From the NCBI GenBank assembly GCA_039720395.1, contig CM077823.1, positions 6,438,909 to 6,502,908 on the forward strand: a stretch of 64,000 bases of DNA, written 5' to 3'. Source of the stretch: Liquidambar formosana (taxonomy: Eukaryota; Streptophyta; Magnoliopsida; Saxifragales; Altingiaceae). Each line of letters begins with the position of its first letter. Position 1 is the first letter of the stretch. A program made the translations under genes and the position numbers. Below are positions 23,989 to 34,241 of this stretch, one piece after another. The notes below the pieces were generated by a model, which saw only the letters and a program-made list of their open reading frames with translations, was not told where the DNA came from and did not search any database.

Positions 23989-26607
23989 TCAAGCATCCTC
24001 AATGACCAAAACCTCGGAGTCCTTGGCTTCGGGGAGATGCAGGTCGACGGAGGCTAGAGTCTTGGTCGGGGGATGCTCGCTGGAAAGCCGCTCGGTGGGT
24101 GTATCCTTGGTCGGGAGAGGTCTCTCAGATACCTCATCAACCCTCTCGGTTGCCTCCCCCTTGGCAGGAGCTTCAGCTTCATTTCCCTCTGGTGGGGCCT
24201 CCCCGTCATCGATTTCATCTCCATCTTCCTCACCCTCATCATCCGAGATGGGCAGAATGGCCCTCTCGTAGGGGATTTTTTCCAAGTCAATCTCGGGGAA
24301 GGCCTCTTTCACCTGAGCACCGAGGGTGTCCCACCCAAGCTTGTATTGCCGGTCTATGTATGGCTCCATCCGCTCCACGTACTCGTCGGTGGCCTTGTCT
24401 TCAGTTTGCTTGATCAAGGTGGCCTGAGATTCCACCTCGGTCTGCCACTGATCGTACCATTCCTCGACCTGCTTCTTCCAGTGCGAAGCATCACCCCGGG
24501 ACTCGTCAAGCTTAGACCTCAAGTCCTCGGTCAAAGCTTGGGACTTCGCCAGCTCGTCTTGAGATAACCGAGCAGCCTCTCGAATGCACTCCAGCTCCGA
24601 GCTCACTTTCGCCACCTCCTCCTGCAGCCGGGTCACCTCGGTCTTGAGATCAGACTTCTCGATAGACCACTCGACCACCTCCCTTTTATACCTGTCCTCG
24701 GTCTTGAAGAGGCGCTCGGTGAGAAGCATTGTTTGTTGGGTGACTTGCATTCACCGAGCACAATTAGAGATTGAAAACTTAAAGAAAATTTTCTAAGTGT
24801 TTGAGCACTAACTTACCAAGAATTGATGAATAAGGGCCTCATAGCCCAGGTCTACCGATTTATGCTTCCGATGGCTCGCCATGTCTGAGGGGAATTTTAG
24901 CAAATTCCCGATCGAGTGATAGGTGAACTCGGGATCAGTTATGACCGAGAGACGCCGGTCGGTCGGGAGGGGAAATTGAGGTAGGTCCCTCATTATTTCT
25001 CGGCGCCTTCGGTTGATGGTCAATGGCTGGTAATCCGAGGAAACAAAGGAGAAGCCCTCCATCTCCTCCCTCTTCCTTTTCTTCGCTTGCTCGGCCCCTT
25101 GGTCCTCGGTCGTTGCTACTAGCTCTGGCCTATCCGACGTCACCGCTCCCCAAGAGGACTGTGGAGCAGTGCTCGGATCGGTGGCCCGAAAGGAGAGTGG
25201 AACCCTTGGCTCGGTGACCTTCGTGGTCGGAGCCTTCGCTGAGGGCTTCTCGGTCGGGGGAATCGAGGAGGCCTTCTCCTGTTGTTGTTTTCTGCGCATT
25301 GCCTCATTGATCGGGTCAGGACCCCTCTGTTTGCTCGGGCCTGCCCCCTTCTTTTTGGGAGCTGGAACCTTGATAGAAACATTGGCTCAGTCAGCCATGT
25401 CTTCAATGGACCTCCCTTGGGTAGAACTTGAATCCTCTCCCTTTGCTCGGCTTTGCGTACCGAAAGCAACGACTATGCTCGGTTCTTGCACGGTAGCCTT
25501 CTTCCTCTTTGCCTGACCAAAGGATGGGTACCCTTTGGGAACGCTTGTTGCTTGGAAACTCTGGTACCTCGGTGGGTACTTGAGAAGGACGTGGGCTGCC
25601 CCAACCAAAGCCGTCTTCCCCTCGGTAGTTCAGCACCCTCTGGATCTCGGCCTCCTTAACTTCAAAAGGAAGCTCAAAGGTGGCTTTAGCTGTGGAAAAG
25701 AACAAGTCATGAACCGAGGGGAAGAAAAACAGAAAGAAATGAATGATTAAGTACTAAGACTCTAAAAAAACTTACGAGGCTCCCCGAGCTCCCGAGGGAC
25801 TCTTCGTCCTTCTCTCTCGAGTAAGGGAGGCTCGAAGTCACCATAGATAAACACTACGTCGGACTGGTATCCCTAGCTACTATCAGGGATGTGGGTAATA
25901 AGCACCCGCTCGGGGTCTCGGGACCTAAGGTAGAACCCTCCGGGCGACCGAGACAGCTGGTAGCAGCTGAAAATTTCTTCAACACCTAGGTTGGTGCTGA
26001 GGATCCTATTAAGTTCTACCACACCAAGCACAACTTTGTATGTGTTCGGTTTTAACTGGATGGGTGCCAGATTGATGAAGTTGAGGAAGTCCACCAAGAG
26101 CTCGGGGAACGGGACCCGAACACCACCCTCGAAGAAGTTGATGTTGTGGATGGGCACTCCCCCTCGGTCGTCGGTAGAACCGATTTCTTCACCGACCTCG
26201 ACAGACCGAAAAGTGATCCCAGCCCCGAAACCGAACTTCTCCCCGAAGTCCTTCTCCTTGTTCAGGTTCCCTCGAATTTAATGAGTCATCTGTTAAGTAC
26301 AAAGCTCGGTAAGGACAAAATGGCCTAGGACACATGGAATAGAGAATAATCCTATTTTTAAGGGAACTCCCGAACAAACCTAGGTATTTTGTTCTCTCGG
26401 TTTGGAAATTTAGTCTTAACCGAGCACATTTGTTGTGGTCGGTTCAAGCACGTCACAAGTAACTAAGCACATTTGTTGTGCTCGGTTCGAGTACATCGCA
26501 AACAACCAAGAACATAACTTGTTTTTTACGAACGAATTAAAAAAGAGAGATCTAAGACAAATGAATGGAGAAAACGAAGAACACCAAGAACAGATGAAGA
26601 ACTTACC
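23989..26607 (-). pseudogene. Decayed multi-exon antisense ORF of the Tat element (Transposase_28-like)
   Basis: A spliced gene runs opposite to gag-pol just before the 3' LTR, as in many Tat elements. Proposed exons (5' to 3'): leader ending at 26607 (CCG|GTAAGT); 26289-25776, starting ATG after TTAACAG and ending CTC|GTAAGT; 25689-24817 after TTCCACAG, ending TTG|GTAAGT; and about 24743-23989 after TGCAAG. Exon 2 encodes VRVPFPELLVDFLNFINLAP, which resembles the 'putative gypsy-type transposon' domain (PF04195, Transposase_28). The last exon encodes a coiled coil followed by an acidic tail. Damage includes a TAA four codons into exon 2, a stop near 25895, a frameshift near 25600 and a TGA near 25390. 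A minus-strand TATA (TATATAAGGG, about 26733-26742) lies upstream. The domain assignment needs a profile search. Confidence 0.72.
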
Positions 26608-26887
26608 GGAAAACTCAAGAAGGGCGATTTCCAGCGAGTCGTCGATGATCGGATTCCTTTTTCCGGCGATGTCTCTTCGGTAAGCAAGGCTCTGGTTCTG
26701 GGAGTGAAAGTGAGGAAATAAGGGTGACAAAACCCTTATATACCTAGCCTCCCGAGGATGACGTCACCCTATCGAGCTTTGTGCCCAGCAGCTGCCTCGG
26801 GCATGCAAAACGACGCTTGATTGAACGTCAGTACCGCCATGTCAGAACCATCACATCCTCGGTAACTGCGTGATCGAGGACATGATG

Positions 26888-26900
26888 GCTCGGGGGAAGT
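26888..26900 (+). other. Polypurine tract of the Tat element
   Basis: GGCTCGGGGGAAG, directly before the 3' LTR start at 26901, is the plus-strand priming site expected at this position. Confidence 0.75.
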
Positions 26901-27766
26901 TGTGTGGGATATTTATGAAAAGCAAATGAGACCGCGACACGTGTATCTTCTCGGTAATGCGTTCGGGTTACCCTTTTCCCTCGGTTACTTAGAACCGCCC
27001 TCGGGCAAGCACGCCCTCGGGGCATCTGAACCCTCAGGCCAACGTGCCCTCGGGGCAAATGGGCCCTCGGGCCTTTATGTCCTCGGTTCGTGTCACCTTC
27101 GGGCAGGCGCACTCTCAGTCAAATGAACTCCTTCGGGCCACACGAGCACATGTCCCTCACGTGGGCCGAATTTGTCTTACCTCCCAAATTCGACAGAAGA
27201 AATTAGGCCGGGAGCAGAGCACGCTCCTGGGAATTGATTCAGGGGGTACGACTGTCAACAGTCAGGCCTATAACCCTGAAAGATCCGCGATCTGGTCTGA
27301 AGCCCCTATCTAACCATGGTTAGTTTGGAACCCTAAATTGACCACGGTCAGGTTAGGGCATTGGTCCAATCCGGAACCTAGCACTTGCCTATAAAAGGAA
27401 CACTATTCATGCCAAAGAAGGTAAGTTCCCTTGGCATAAAAACCCTAGAGATTCTTCTTTTATTCTGGCTCTCTCTTTCTCTCGACACTGAGACTGACTT
27501 GAGCATCGGAGGGTTTTAGACCGGGAAACCCCCGGTCTCCCTTGACGATCCTCTTTGTTTTCAAGTCCCTGTTCTACGCAGCATCTAGCTCTTCTGTTTT
27601 TCGAGCTACCTAGCACTACTGTTCATCGAAAAGGCCCAACATTTCCGCACGTTCAGGAGTTATCTCAGCCCCTACAACTCGATCGGGCCGTAGTCGCGTG
27701 GCGCTCCGAATCTCCGGACCTCCCTTTCAAAACGCTCCATCGACTGTCCGGACTTTTCCCCGTACA
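26901..27766 (+). repeat. 3' LTR of the Tat element
   Basis: 866 bp, TGTGTGGG...CCGTACA, followed by the target duplication TAAAT (27767-27771). It matches the 5' LTR with about 41 differences, including two single-base indels. Confidence 0.95.
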
Positions 27767-27771
27767 TAAAT

Positions 27772-28510
27772 TAATTTAATGTCATCACATGGTGTTCTCA
27801 TAGTCTATTTGCCCAAAATTTTCTAATAGAAAAGTGCAAAATGTCACAACTGAATCCTCCTAATTTCTCCTAATTCCAAATTATTTACTTGATTTTGGAA
27901 TTGAGACGTGAAACTACCCTAGCAGGGTTTTGGGTAATTTATCCTTTGAATAAATCTTTGTATCATAGTTGTGGTTTGTACCTGTTTACCCACGTGAGAG
28001 AGTGTGAGACAGTGAAAGTCAGTTGTGCTAGTTTTGCACTTTTCCATTACTTTTATATTACAACATGCTGCGCACATCCAACTTAGAAAATTGCAGAAGA
28101 GGCTTTCATGGATTTAAGCTTTCCATTCCCATGTGGCTCTCCAGTAGTTCAATGTAATCCATTGCGCAATTAACAACACCGTGCAGAGGCTAGCAAGCTT
28201 ACTGAAGAGGATGCGTTTTGAATAGGAAATTGTAGTTGTTTTATATTTGATTAGTCATTTTAAGGCACATTTCCTCCAATTTGGAGATCAATCTGATGAA
28301 GAAGGCGCAAAAGATAGAATTTTTTTTTATTGAAAACCAACATTGTTTAATAAAATGATGCAGAAGGCATTGGGCTCGACCCTTTCGAAATGTGATGTTC
28401 GTGACATATCAGGAAAATGGTCTCTTTTATTCCCTCCTTTACAAGTCCGCAAATTTCAGAGAGGACTGTTGCGATCCTTGTCTGCGTCTTAGTTCATACC
28501 AGAGGAAACC
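27772..28510 (+). promoter_or_regulatory. Upstream region of the PPR-DYW gene
   Basis: 739 bp between the right end of the Tat element and the PPR start codon. No other gene is seen. It must hold the PPR promoter and 5' UTR, though no TATA box stands out. The retrotransposon therefore defines the upstream edge of this promoter. Confidence 0.5.
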
Positions 28511-30631
28511 ATGAATCTTCTTCTGAAGGAAACGAAGAGGATGCCATTAAGCTCTGCCTTGCCCTTCAGCTCCCTCCAATCGTCGAAGGCCTTTCTCGAC
28601 TCAGAAAGCTTTTACGATACACTTCTTCGGTGCTGCAATGCCTTGACCACACTCAAACAAATACACTCTTCTCTCGCCACTTCGGGCTTCATTGTCCAGA
28701 GCCCTCATTTGGGTGCCCAGATTATTATCAAATATTCTAAATACGGGGACCCCATTAGTGCTAAGTCCCTGTTCCTTGATCTACGTGGTCCCAATTCTTT
28801 CCTCTGGAATACCATGATTCGCGCCTATGCGAATGGCGGCCACCCTTTTGAAACGCTGGAGCTTTATTTGCTCATGCGTAGAACTGGCATCGCACCCAAC
28901 AATTACACATTCCCTTTTGTTCTCAAAGCCTGTGCTTCCAAATCATTGACCCTTTTTGGAAAACTTGTTCATGGGGATGCTATAAGAACTGGTTTCGATT
29001 CTGATATATTTGTTGAGGCTGCTCTGGTGGATATGTATGCCAAATGTGGTCAAACTGAGGACGGTCGCAGGGTTTTCGATAGAATGCCAAGGAGGGACCT
29101 CGTATGCTGGACTGCCATGATCACAGCCTATGAGCAGGCTGAGCGGCCCCAACAGTCTCTGATTTTGTTTCACCAGATGCAGCAACAGGGTCTTTCTGCA
29201 GATTCTGTTACGGTGGTCAGTGTTGCCTCTGCTGTTGGTCAGTTAGGCGATGCCAAGAGGGCTCAATCAGTTCATGCTTATGCCGTCCGGAATGCATTCC
29301 TTGAGGATGTATGTGTTGGGAACTCAATCATAGCAATGTATGCAAAATGTGGCAATGTGGAAAATGCCCGCTTGGTCTTTGACCGGATGAAGGAAAGAGA
29401 TGGCATCTCATGGAATTCTATCCTTTCGGGCTATACCCAAAATGGAGAAGCTAGTGAAGCTCTCTTGCTTTTTGACCATATGCAGGTTTCTGAGTGTAAA
29501 CCTAATCCAGTGACGGCATTGATCATGGTTTCTGCCTGTGCTTATTTGGGGTCCCAGCATCTTGGAAGGAAAATCCACAAATTTATAATTGATAGCAAAA
29601 CGGGAATTGACATAACTCTTTGGAACACATTAATGGACATGTATGCAAAGTGTGGAAATTTAGACACTGCCATTGAAATGTTCAATGATAGACATCCAAG
29701 TGAACGGAACGTTAGCTCATGGAATGTGCTGATCTCAGGGTATGGCATGCATGGGCATGGAAAGGAAGCGCTAAAAATCTTCTCACAAATGCAAGAGGAA
29801 GGTGTTGAGCCGAATCACATCACTTTCACTTCCATTCTTTCTGCTTGTAGTCACGCAGGCCTTATTGATGAAGGTAGGAAGTGTTTCGCAGACATGAAAA
29901 AGCTTTCTGTGACACCTGAGGTGAAGCACTATGCTTGCATGGTTGATATGCTTGGCCGAGCTGGGCTCTTGTATGAAGCTTTCGATCTGATCAAAGAGAT
30001 GCCATCACCACCCAATGATGGGGTATGGGGCGCATTGCTTCTGGCTTGCAGAATTCATGGAAATACTGAGCTAGGGAAAATTGCAGCCAACAATCTGTTC
30101 CAGCTCGAGCCAGAACATACTGGGTACTATGTGCTAATGTCAAATATATATGCAGCATCAAGCAAATGGCATGAAGTTGGGAAGCTGAGGGAAGATATGA
30201 AGAGTAGGGGATTGAGGAAACCTGCAGCCTTCAGTGTGATTGAGTTTGGCAAAGAGGTTCATGGTTTCCACACAGCTGACCAGTTAAATCCATATAGTAG
30301 AGAGGTTTACAGAAAGGTAGAGGGCTTGGCAGTCGAGATGAAGATGGCAGGGTATGTACCAGACCTTTCATGTGTCCTGCATGATGTGGAAGAGGAAGAC
30401 AAGCAGCAAATACTAAACTACCATAGTGAGAAGCTGGCTGTGGCTTTTGGAATTATGAAGATTGACCCAGAAATGGCAATTCAGGTAACCAAGAACCTCC
30501 GGGTTTGCAATGACTGTCACTCAGCCTTCAAGTTTATTTCATATATTTATCGACGAAAGATTATTGTGAGAGATGCAAATAGATTCCATCACTTTGAAGG
30601 TGGTACATGCTCGTGCAAGGATTACTGGTGA
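28511..30631 (+). CDS. PPR protein, PLS class with E and DYW domains
   Basis: A complete, intronless 706-residue protein of the plant PLS-type pentatricopeptide family. Repeats fill residues about 45-560, each with the usual phrases (for example LVDMYAKCGQTEDGRRVFD, SWNSILSGYTQNGEASEALL, YACMVDMLGRAGLLYEA). The E/E+ region follows (GYYVLMSNIYAASSKWHEVGKL), then the DYW cytidine-deaminase domain with catalytic H-S-E at residues 638-640 (HSEKLAVAFG), the zinc ligands CNDCH at 666-670, and the terminal CSCKDYW. The PG box is atypical (KPAAFSVIE). Such proteins bind single-stranded organellar RNA and convert C to U. The N-terminus is rich in Ser and Leu, consistent with plastid or mitochondrial import. 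A second Met at codon 11 could also serve as the start. The target site is unknown. A duplicated 3' fragment lies at 34242-34760. Confidence 0.95.
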   Translation: MNLLLKETKRMPLSSALPFSSLQSSKAFLDSESFYDTLLRCCNALTTLKQIHSSLATSGFIVQSPHLGAQIIIKYSKYGDPISAKSLFLDLRGPNSFLWNTMIRAYANGGHPFETLELYLLMRRTGIAPNNYTFPFVLKACASKSLTLFGKLVHGDAIRTGFDSDIFVEAALVDMYAKCGQTEDGRRVFDRMPRRDLVCWTAMITAYEQAERPQQSLILFHQMQQQGLSADSVTVVSVASAVGQLGDAKRAQSVHAYAVRNAFLEDVCVGNSIIAMYAKCGNVENARLVFDRMKERDGISWNSILSGYTQNGEASEALLLFDHMQVSECKPNPVTALIMVSACAYLGSQHLGRKIHKFIIDSKTGIDITLWNTLMDMYAKCGNLDTAIEMFNDRHPSERNVSSWNVLISGYGMHGHGKEALKIFSQMQEEGVEPNHITFTSILSACSHAGLIDEGRKCFADMKKLSVTPEVKHYACMVDMLGRAGLLYEAFDLIKEMPSPPNDGVWGALLLACRIHGNTELGKIAANNLFQLEPEHTGYYVLMSNIYAASSKWHEVGKLREDMKSRGLRKPAAFSVIEFGKEVHGFHTADQLNPYSREVYRKVEGLAVEMKMAGYVPDLSCVLHDVEEEDKQQILNYHSEKLAVAFGIMKIDPEMAIQVTKNLRVCNDCHSAFKFISYIYRRKIIVRDANRFHHFEGGTCSCKDYW

Positions 30632-31559
30632 ACTGCCCATGCTTCACCTTAATGCCCAGCTTTCTCGATCAAAGATTTATGGGACATTTGGTCAAGCAGT
30701 TTTTCAACCCTTTTAAGAGGTGTTTAGAACTAGATGATTCAACAAGGTGCAATCTTAATATCCTATTAATTCGATAATCAGAGAATTGAATCAATTCAAT
30801 ATAGAATCTCATTAAAAGGGTTGATGAAATTATTTTTGGAGATATCAGAAAGAGTATTGGCATATCAAGGCATTTATGCAAAGGATGGCTGGTAGGTGGG
30901 TGTACATGTATGCAGTCGTAGGAGAGTACACAGGAAGTGGGTTAGTGGGTTTGGTTTCGTAGCAGAGTACACAGGAAGTGGGTTAGTGGATTTGGTTCAT
31001 GAGCCATTGTATAAGGTGGGGATGAGGAAGATGCTTAAGTTGATTCCATTGGTTGATTATCTCCGTGTCTTGTGAGTTTTTCTCTTGTGATTTCTGCTTG
31101 GGTGCGATGTTAGCAAATGCATGCATGATATATAAATGAGCTCCACAGCACAGAGTGAAGGAAATTTGCCTCTGTTGACCAGCTCAAGACATACAAAAAA
31201 AGATATCGGGACAGCGTGATAATTGATTCCCTTCCCTTGGGTGGTCCTTCTAGTCCCAAAGGCATTCTTTTCATTATTTGCGTCTGCGTAATTAGTGGAG
31301 AATCAAGATGCACTAGAGGTATGTTTGTTCTCTTTCGCACATTTTCCTTTTCTGGTGCTCATTGTAGACTCTGTTGACAAACCAATGATTTAATTTCTGG
31401 CTATTTGTTTCAATTCATGTATTGCATCTTCTATTTTTACTTGCTGGTGCACACTTGCATTGTATGCATGTGTTCGACCAGAAATTTTTATTTTTATTTT
31501 GTTATTTTTTTATTTTTGTCCATTGTTGTTTTATTTAGAATAAAATTTAATTTTGAAAA
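30632..31559 (+). other. 3' flank of the PPR gene
   Basis: Probably includes the PPR 3' UTR. It contains a two-copy ~42-bp tandem repeat at about 30915-30990 (GAGTACACAGGAAGTGGGTT twice). Much of 30632-31428 has a diverged copy at 34760-35318. No separate gene is recognised. Confidence 0.5.
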
Positions 31560-31689
31560 ATTTAGGGGATTTTGGCCACAAGTCCTTAAAATAGGACTTG
31601 TATAGCTGCAAGTCTAAGTGAAATTCTTATTTAGCCTAAAGTCCAACTTATATATCCCTAGACTAAAATACCCTCAAAAGGCGTAAACT

Positions 31690-32149
31690 TCTGCATATAT
31701 TGGAACCTCTAAAGAACCCCCGCCTTCTTTAAGCCTCACCGGCGACCCACCATACTACCCAGCCAACACGACCTTAACCACCATGGACTCAGTCGAGAAT
31801 CACCTTCCTTCTAATCACCATCAAACTTAGTCGAGAAGAACTTCACACCTCATAAGACCATTGTTGTCTTTGGTCGAATCCAACCACCATCATCGCCCTC
31901 GAGCCATCACAGCAGCAGCGAAATAAATCAAATTTGGGTTGTATATATGAAAAAGGGAAAATCTTACATACTTGTTATGATCCTCAAAACAAAGAAAGAA
32001 GAAAAAAAAAAGGAACAAAAATAACGAAAAGACTACCTAGTTACCAATACCCTGAGAACACACCCTTAAGTTGAGCTGTCAAGCTTGGTGAACACCCAAC
32101 TTGTTTTTGAGCCACTGCAAACGAGAGTTGGAGAGTGCAATGGGGGTAA
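31690..32149. other. Non-coding interior of the TIR element
   Basis: Contains GC-richer sequence at 31720-31920 (repeated 'caccatc', 'cgagaa' phrases) and an A-rich tract near 31990-32020. No gene recognised. Confidence 0.35.
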
Positions 32150-32379
32150 GATAAGGAAAGGTGTGATGATTCATGGATAGGCTATGAGGTGTGGGGTTGA
32201 CGGGGATGTGCTTGTGAGTTGTGAGGATGACTTTGATTGTGTTTTTTATTTTTTATTTTTATTTTTTAAACAGAGGATGACTTTGATTGAATTGCGTGGG
32301 AAATGTAAAGAAATTGGGAGTGCTCACAAGTTGTTTGATGGGTTGTCCATGAGAAATGTGGTTTCTTGGATTACTGTGT
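32150..32379 (+). pseudogene. PPR gene fragment, interrupted, inside the TIR element
   Basis: Translates as pieces of a PLS-type PPR repeat pair: first AMRCGVDGDVLVS (about 32183-32221), then after an interruption GKCKEIGSAHKLFDGLSMRN and VVSWITV (about 32308-32379). The phrasing differs from the intact PPR gene nearby, so the donor was another PPR locus. The frame is broken by a 17-bp duplication (GAGGATGACTTTGATTG at 32223-32239 and 32273-32289) around a 33-bp A/T-only insert, and by a stop before the first block. Confidence 0.78.
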
Positions 32380-32514
32380 AAAACAAGAAAAGAAAATAGT
32401 TACATGTGAAATAGTTCAATGCATTTAAATATTTTGAAAATAATTAAATGCATTTAAAGGTATAAGTCCAAGGCAAAATTGCACAGAGGGTGTTTCATTG
32501 TGTGAGTAATTTGT

Positions 32515-33320
32515 GGAAGTGTGGGTTTTTCATATCAATTCCTCATAATTTTCCTTTATTTAGTCATGATTTTTGAAACAGTTACATGTAACTGTTTAAA
32601 AACAACCACATGTAATGGTTTTAGAAAACATTATCTTTTGTCAAATCTACAAAATCTTTTGTTACTAATACCAAAATTAATTGTTTTATTCAGAATTAAC
32701 AAGTTATTAAAATTAAATTATTTTTAACAACCACATGTAATGGTTTTAGAAAACATTATCTTTTGTCAAATCTACAAAATCTTTTGTTACTAATACCAAA
32801 ATTAATTGTTTTATTCAGAATTAACAAGTTATTAAATTTAAACTATTAAAAATAATTTAATTTTAATTTTTGTTAAATAGTTACATGTAACTGTTATAAT
32901 TTTTGTTAAACAGTTACATCTAAAACCAATTTTACACACATAAGTTCATAAACTAATTTACATTCAGCATTTATTCTACACAAATCTGTAAACAGTTACA
33001 TCAAAAAATAATTACATATACGCATATAATATAAAAAGTTACACATAATTGTTTTACATTCACCATTTCTTTTGCACAAATATGTAAATAGTTACATGAA
33101 TAGATTTCATTATGTGAGTAATTTGTAGAAGTATGGGTGTTTCATATCAATTCTTCCTAATTTTCTTTTCTTTAGTCATGAATTTTGAAATAGTTACATG
33201 TAACCGTTTAAAAACAATTACATGTAATGGTTTTAGAAAACATTATCTTTTGTCAAATCTACAAAATCTTTTGCTACTAATACCAAAATTAATTGTTTTA
33301 TTAAGAATTAACAATTAAAT
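32515..33320. repeat. Interspersed ~200-bp repeat with GTTACATGTAAC palindromes
   Basis: A ~200-bp segment (starting GAAGT(G/A)TGGGT, ending TTAAGAATTAACAA) occurs at 32516-32703 and again at 33127-33312, with a partial third copy at 32727-32828. The palindrome GTTACATGTAAC or its one-base variants recurs at 32581, 32606, 32731, 32881, 33193 and 33217. Within the full copies the paired palindrome centres are 24 bp apart. Confidence 0.75.
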
Positions 33321-33880
33321 ATACTCACAAAACAATAATTTAAATTTAAACTCTATTAAAAATAATTTAATTTCAATTTTTGTTAAATAGTTACATTGTC
33401 AATGTAACTGTTTTTTTTTTTGATATACATAATTTCATATCTAACATGGATCTTGTTTCAAAGGTCTCAATGAATATATTTCAAAAATATAAATTTTATT
33501 GAAAACCGATATATAAAATAAAAGTTATGCTATTTTAAAGTTTGAAAACAAAAAATAACAACTTAAGGGTATAATTGACTTTATGCACCTAAGACTCTCA
33601 TAAAAAAACTACCTTTTCATTTAAAAGGGAACTTATGGCTACATAAGATTTAGCCTTGGACTTATACCTTTATAAGTTCTAAAAAGTGGACTTTTCATTA
33701 ATTTTCCCAAAAATTTATGCATAGAAATTTTATTATATTGTTAAAAGACATTTACTTAATATAATCACAGCATCTATAAAGTATAATTAGTCTATAAAAC
33801 AATTTTGAAATCATAATATTAAGAATGCATGTTCATAATTGAGAAAACCTTGCAATTATATGTATTAGAAAATAAGCTTC

Positions 33881-33976
33881 ATCGCTAGTCTCCCCGGGGG
33901 TTAAGGTTCCATGTGTGGATCCAAAAGACCCTACTGTGGGATGGTTCCACCGTTATCAAAAAAAAAGAAAAAGAAA
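33881..33976 (+). mobile_element. Short truncated SINE with 14-bp TSD
   Basis: A 96-bp retroposon ends in an impure A tail (AAAAAAAAAGAAAAAG...) and is framed by the exact 14-bp direct repeat AGAAAATAAGCTTC at 33867-33880 and 33977-33990. It lacks pol III boxes, so it is probably a 5'-truncated SINE. Its body includes GGTTCCATGTGTGGATCC. Confidence 0.85.
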
Positions 33977-34241
33977 AAGAAAATAAGCTTCTTTATTTTA
34001 CATAACTAAGAGACCATGTTGTTTCAATATAACTTGTTGTCAAAGAATCAACATATCTCATTATAAGAACGATCTTTTAGAATCACTGCCAAAAATATTA
34101 TATGATTAAGATTAAAACTATCTTCTTCTATTATATTGTGACTATTGTATTTTAGTTTGTTTGTTTGTTTTTTTGTTTTTTGTTTTTTTTAATAATCCTT
34201 ATTCATGTTATATAGTTCATATAGTTCTTTATACTCATCCG

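Larger units (their letters stand above)
13273..27766 (+). mobile_element. Full-length Tat-lineage Ty3/gypsy retrotransposon
   Basis: The two LTRs are 13273-14136 and 26901-27766, both TGTGTGGG...CCGTACA, and are flanked by the perfect 5-bp duplication TAAAT (13268-13272 and 27767-27771). Between them in order are a primer-binding site, gag, protease, reverse transcriptase, RNase H, a second RNase H, integrase, an antisense ORF and a polypurine tract. The second RNase H domain and the antisense ORF before the 3' LTR are hallmarks of the Tat lineage (Retand/Tat type). By hand count the LTRs differ at about 41 of 865 positions, many of them C/T or G/A transitions, so they are about 95% identical. 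Several frameshifts and stops make this copy non-autonomous, and a 3.4-kb solo LTR of another family sits in its pol gene. Confidence 0.96.
31565..33715. mobile_element. Probable TIR element carrying a captured PPR fragment
   Basis: The two ends are diverged inverted repeats about 110 bp long. The left (31565-31680, with phrases AAGTCC and CTTATTTAGCCTAAAGTCC) aligns, at roughly two-thirds identity by eye, to the reverse complement of 33585-33715 (CTTATGTAGCCATAAGTTCC). No clear target duplication was found. Inside are a PPR gene fragment (32150-32379) and a repeat array built on a GTTACATGTAAC palindrome. I read this as a Pack-type non-autonomous DNA transposon, but the ends are old and the class is not certain. 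Confidence 0.5.

Noticed and set aside
24073..24567. Plus-strand 164-codon open frame near the Tat 3' end
   Set aside because: It is the complement of the antisense gene's coiled-coil exon, whose frame shows clear heptad-like and acidic composition.
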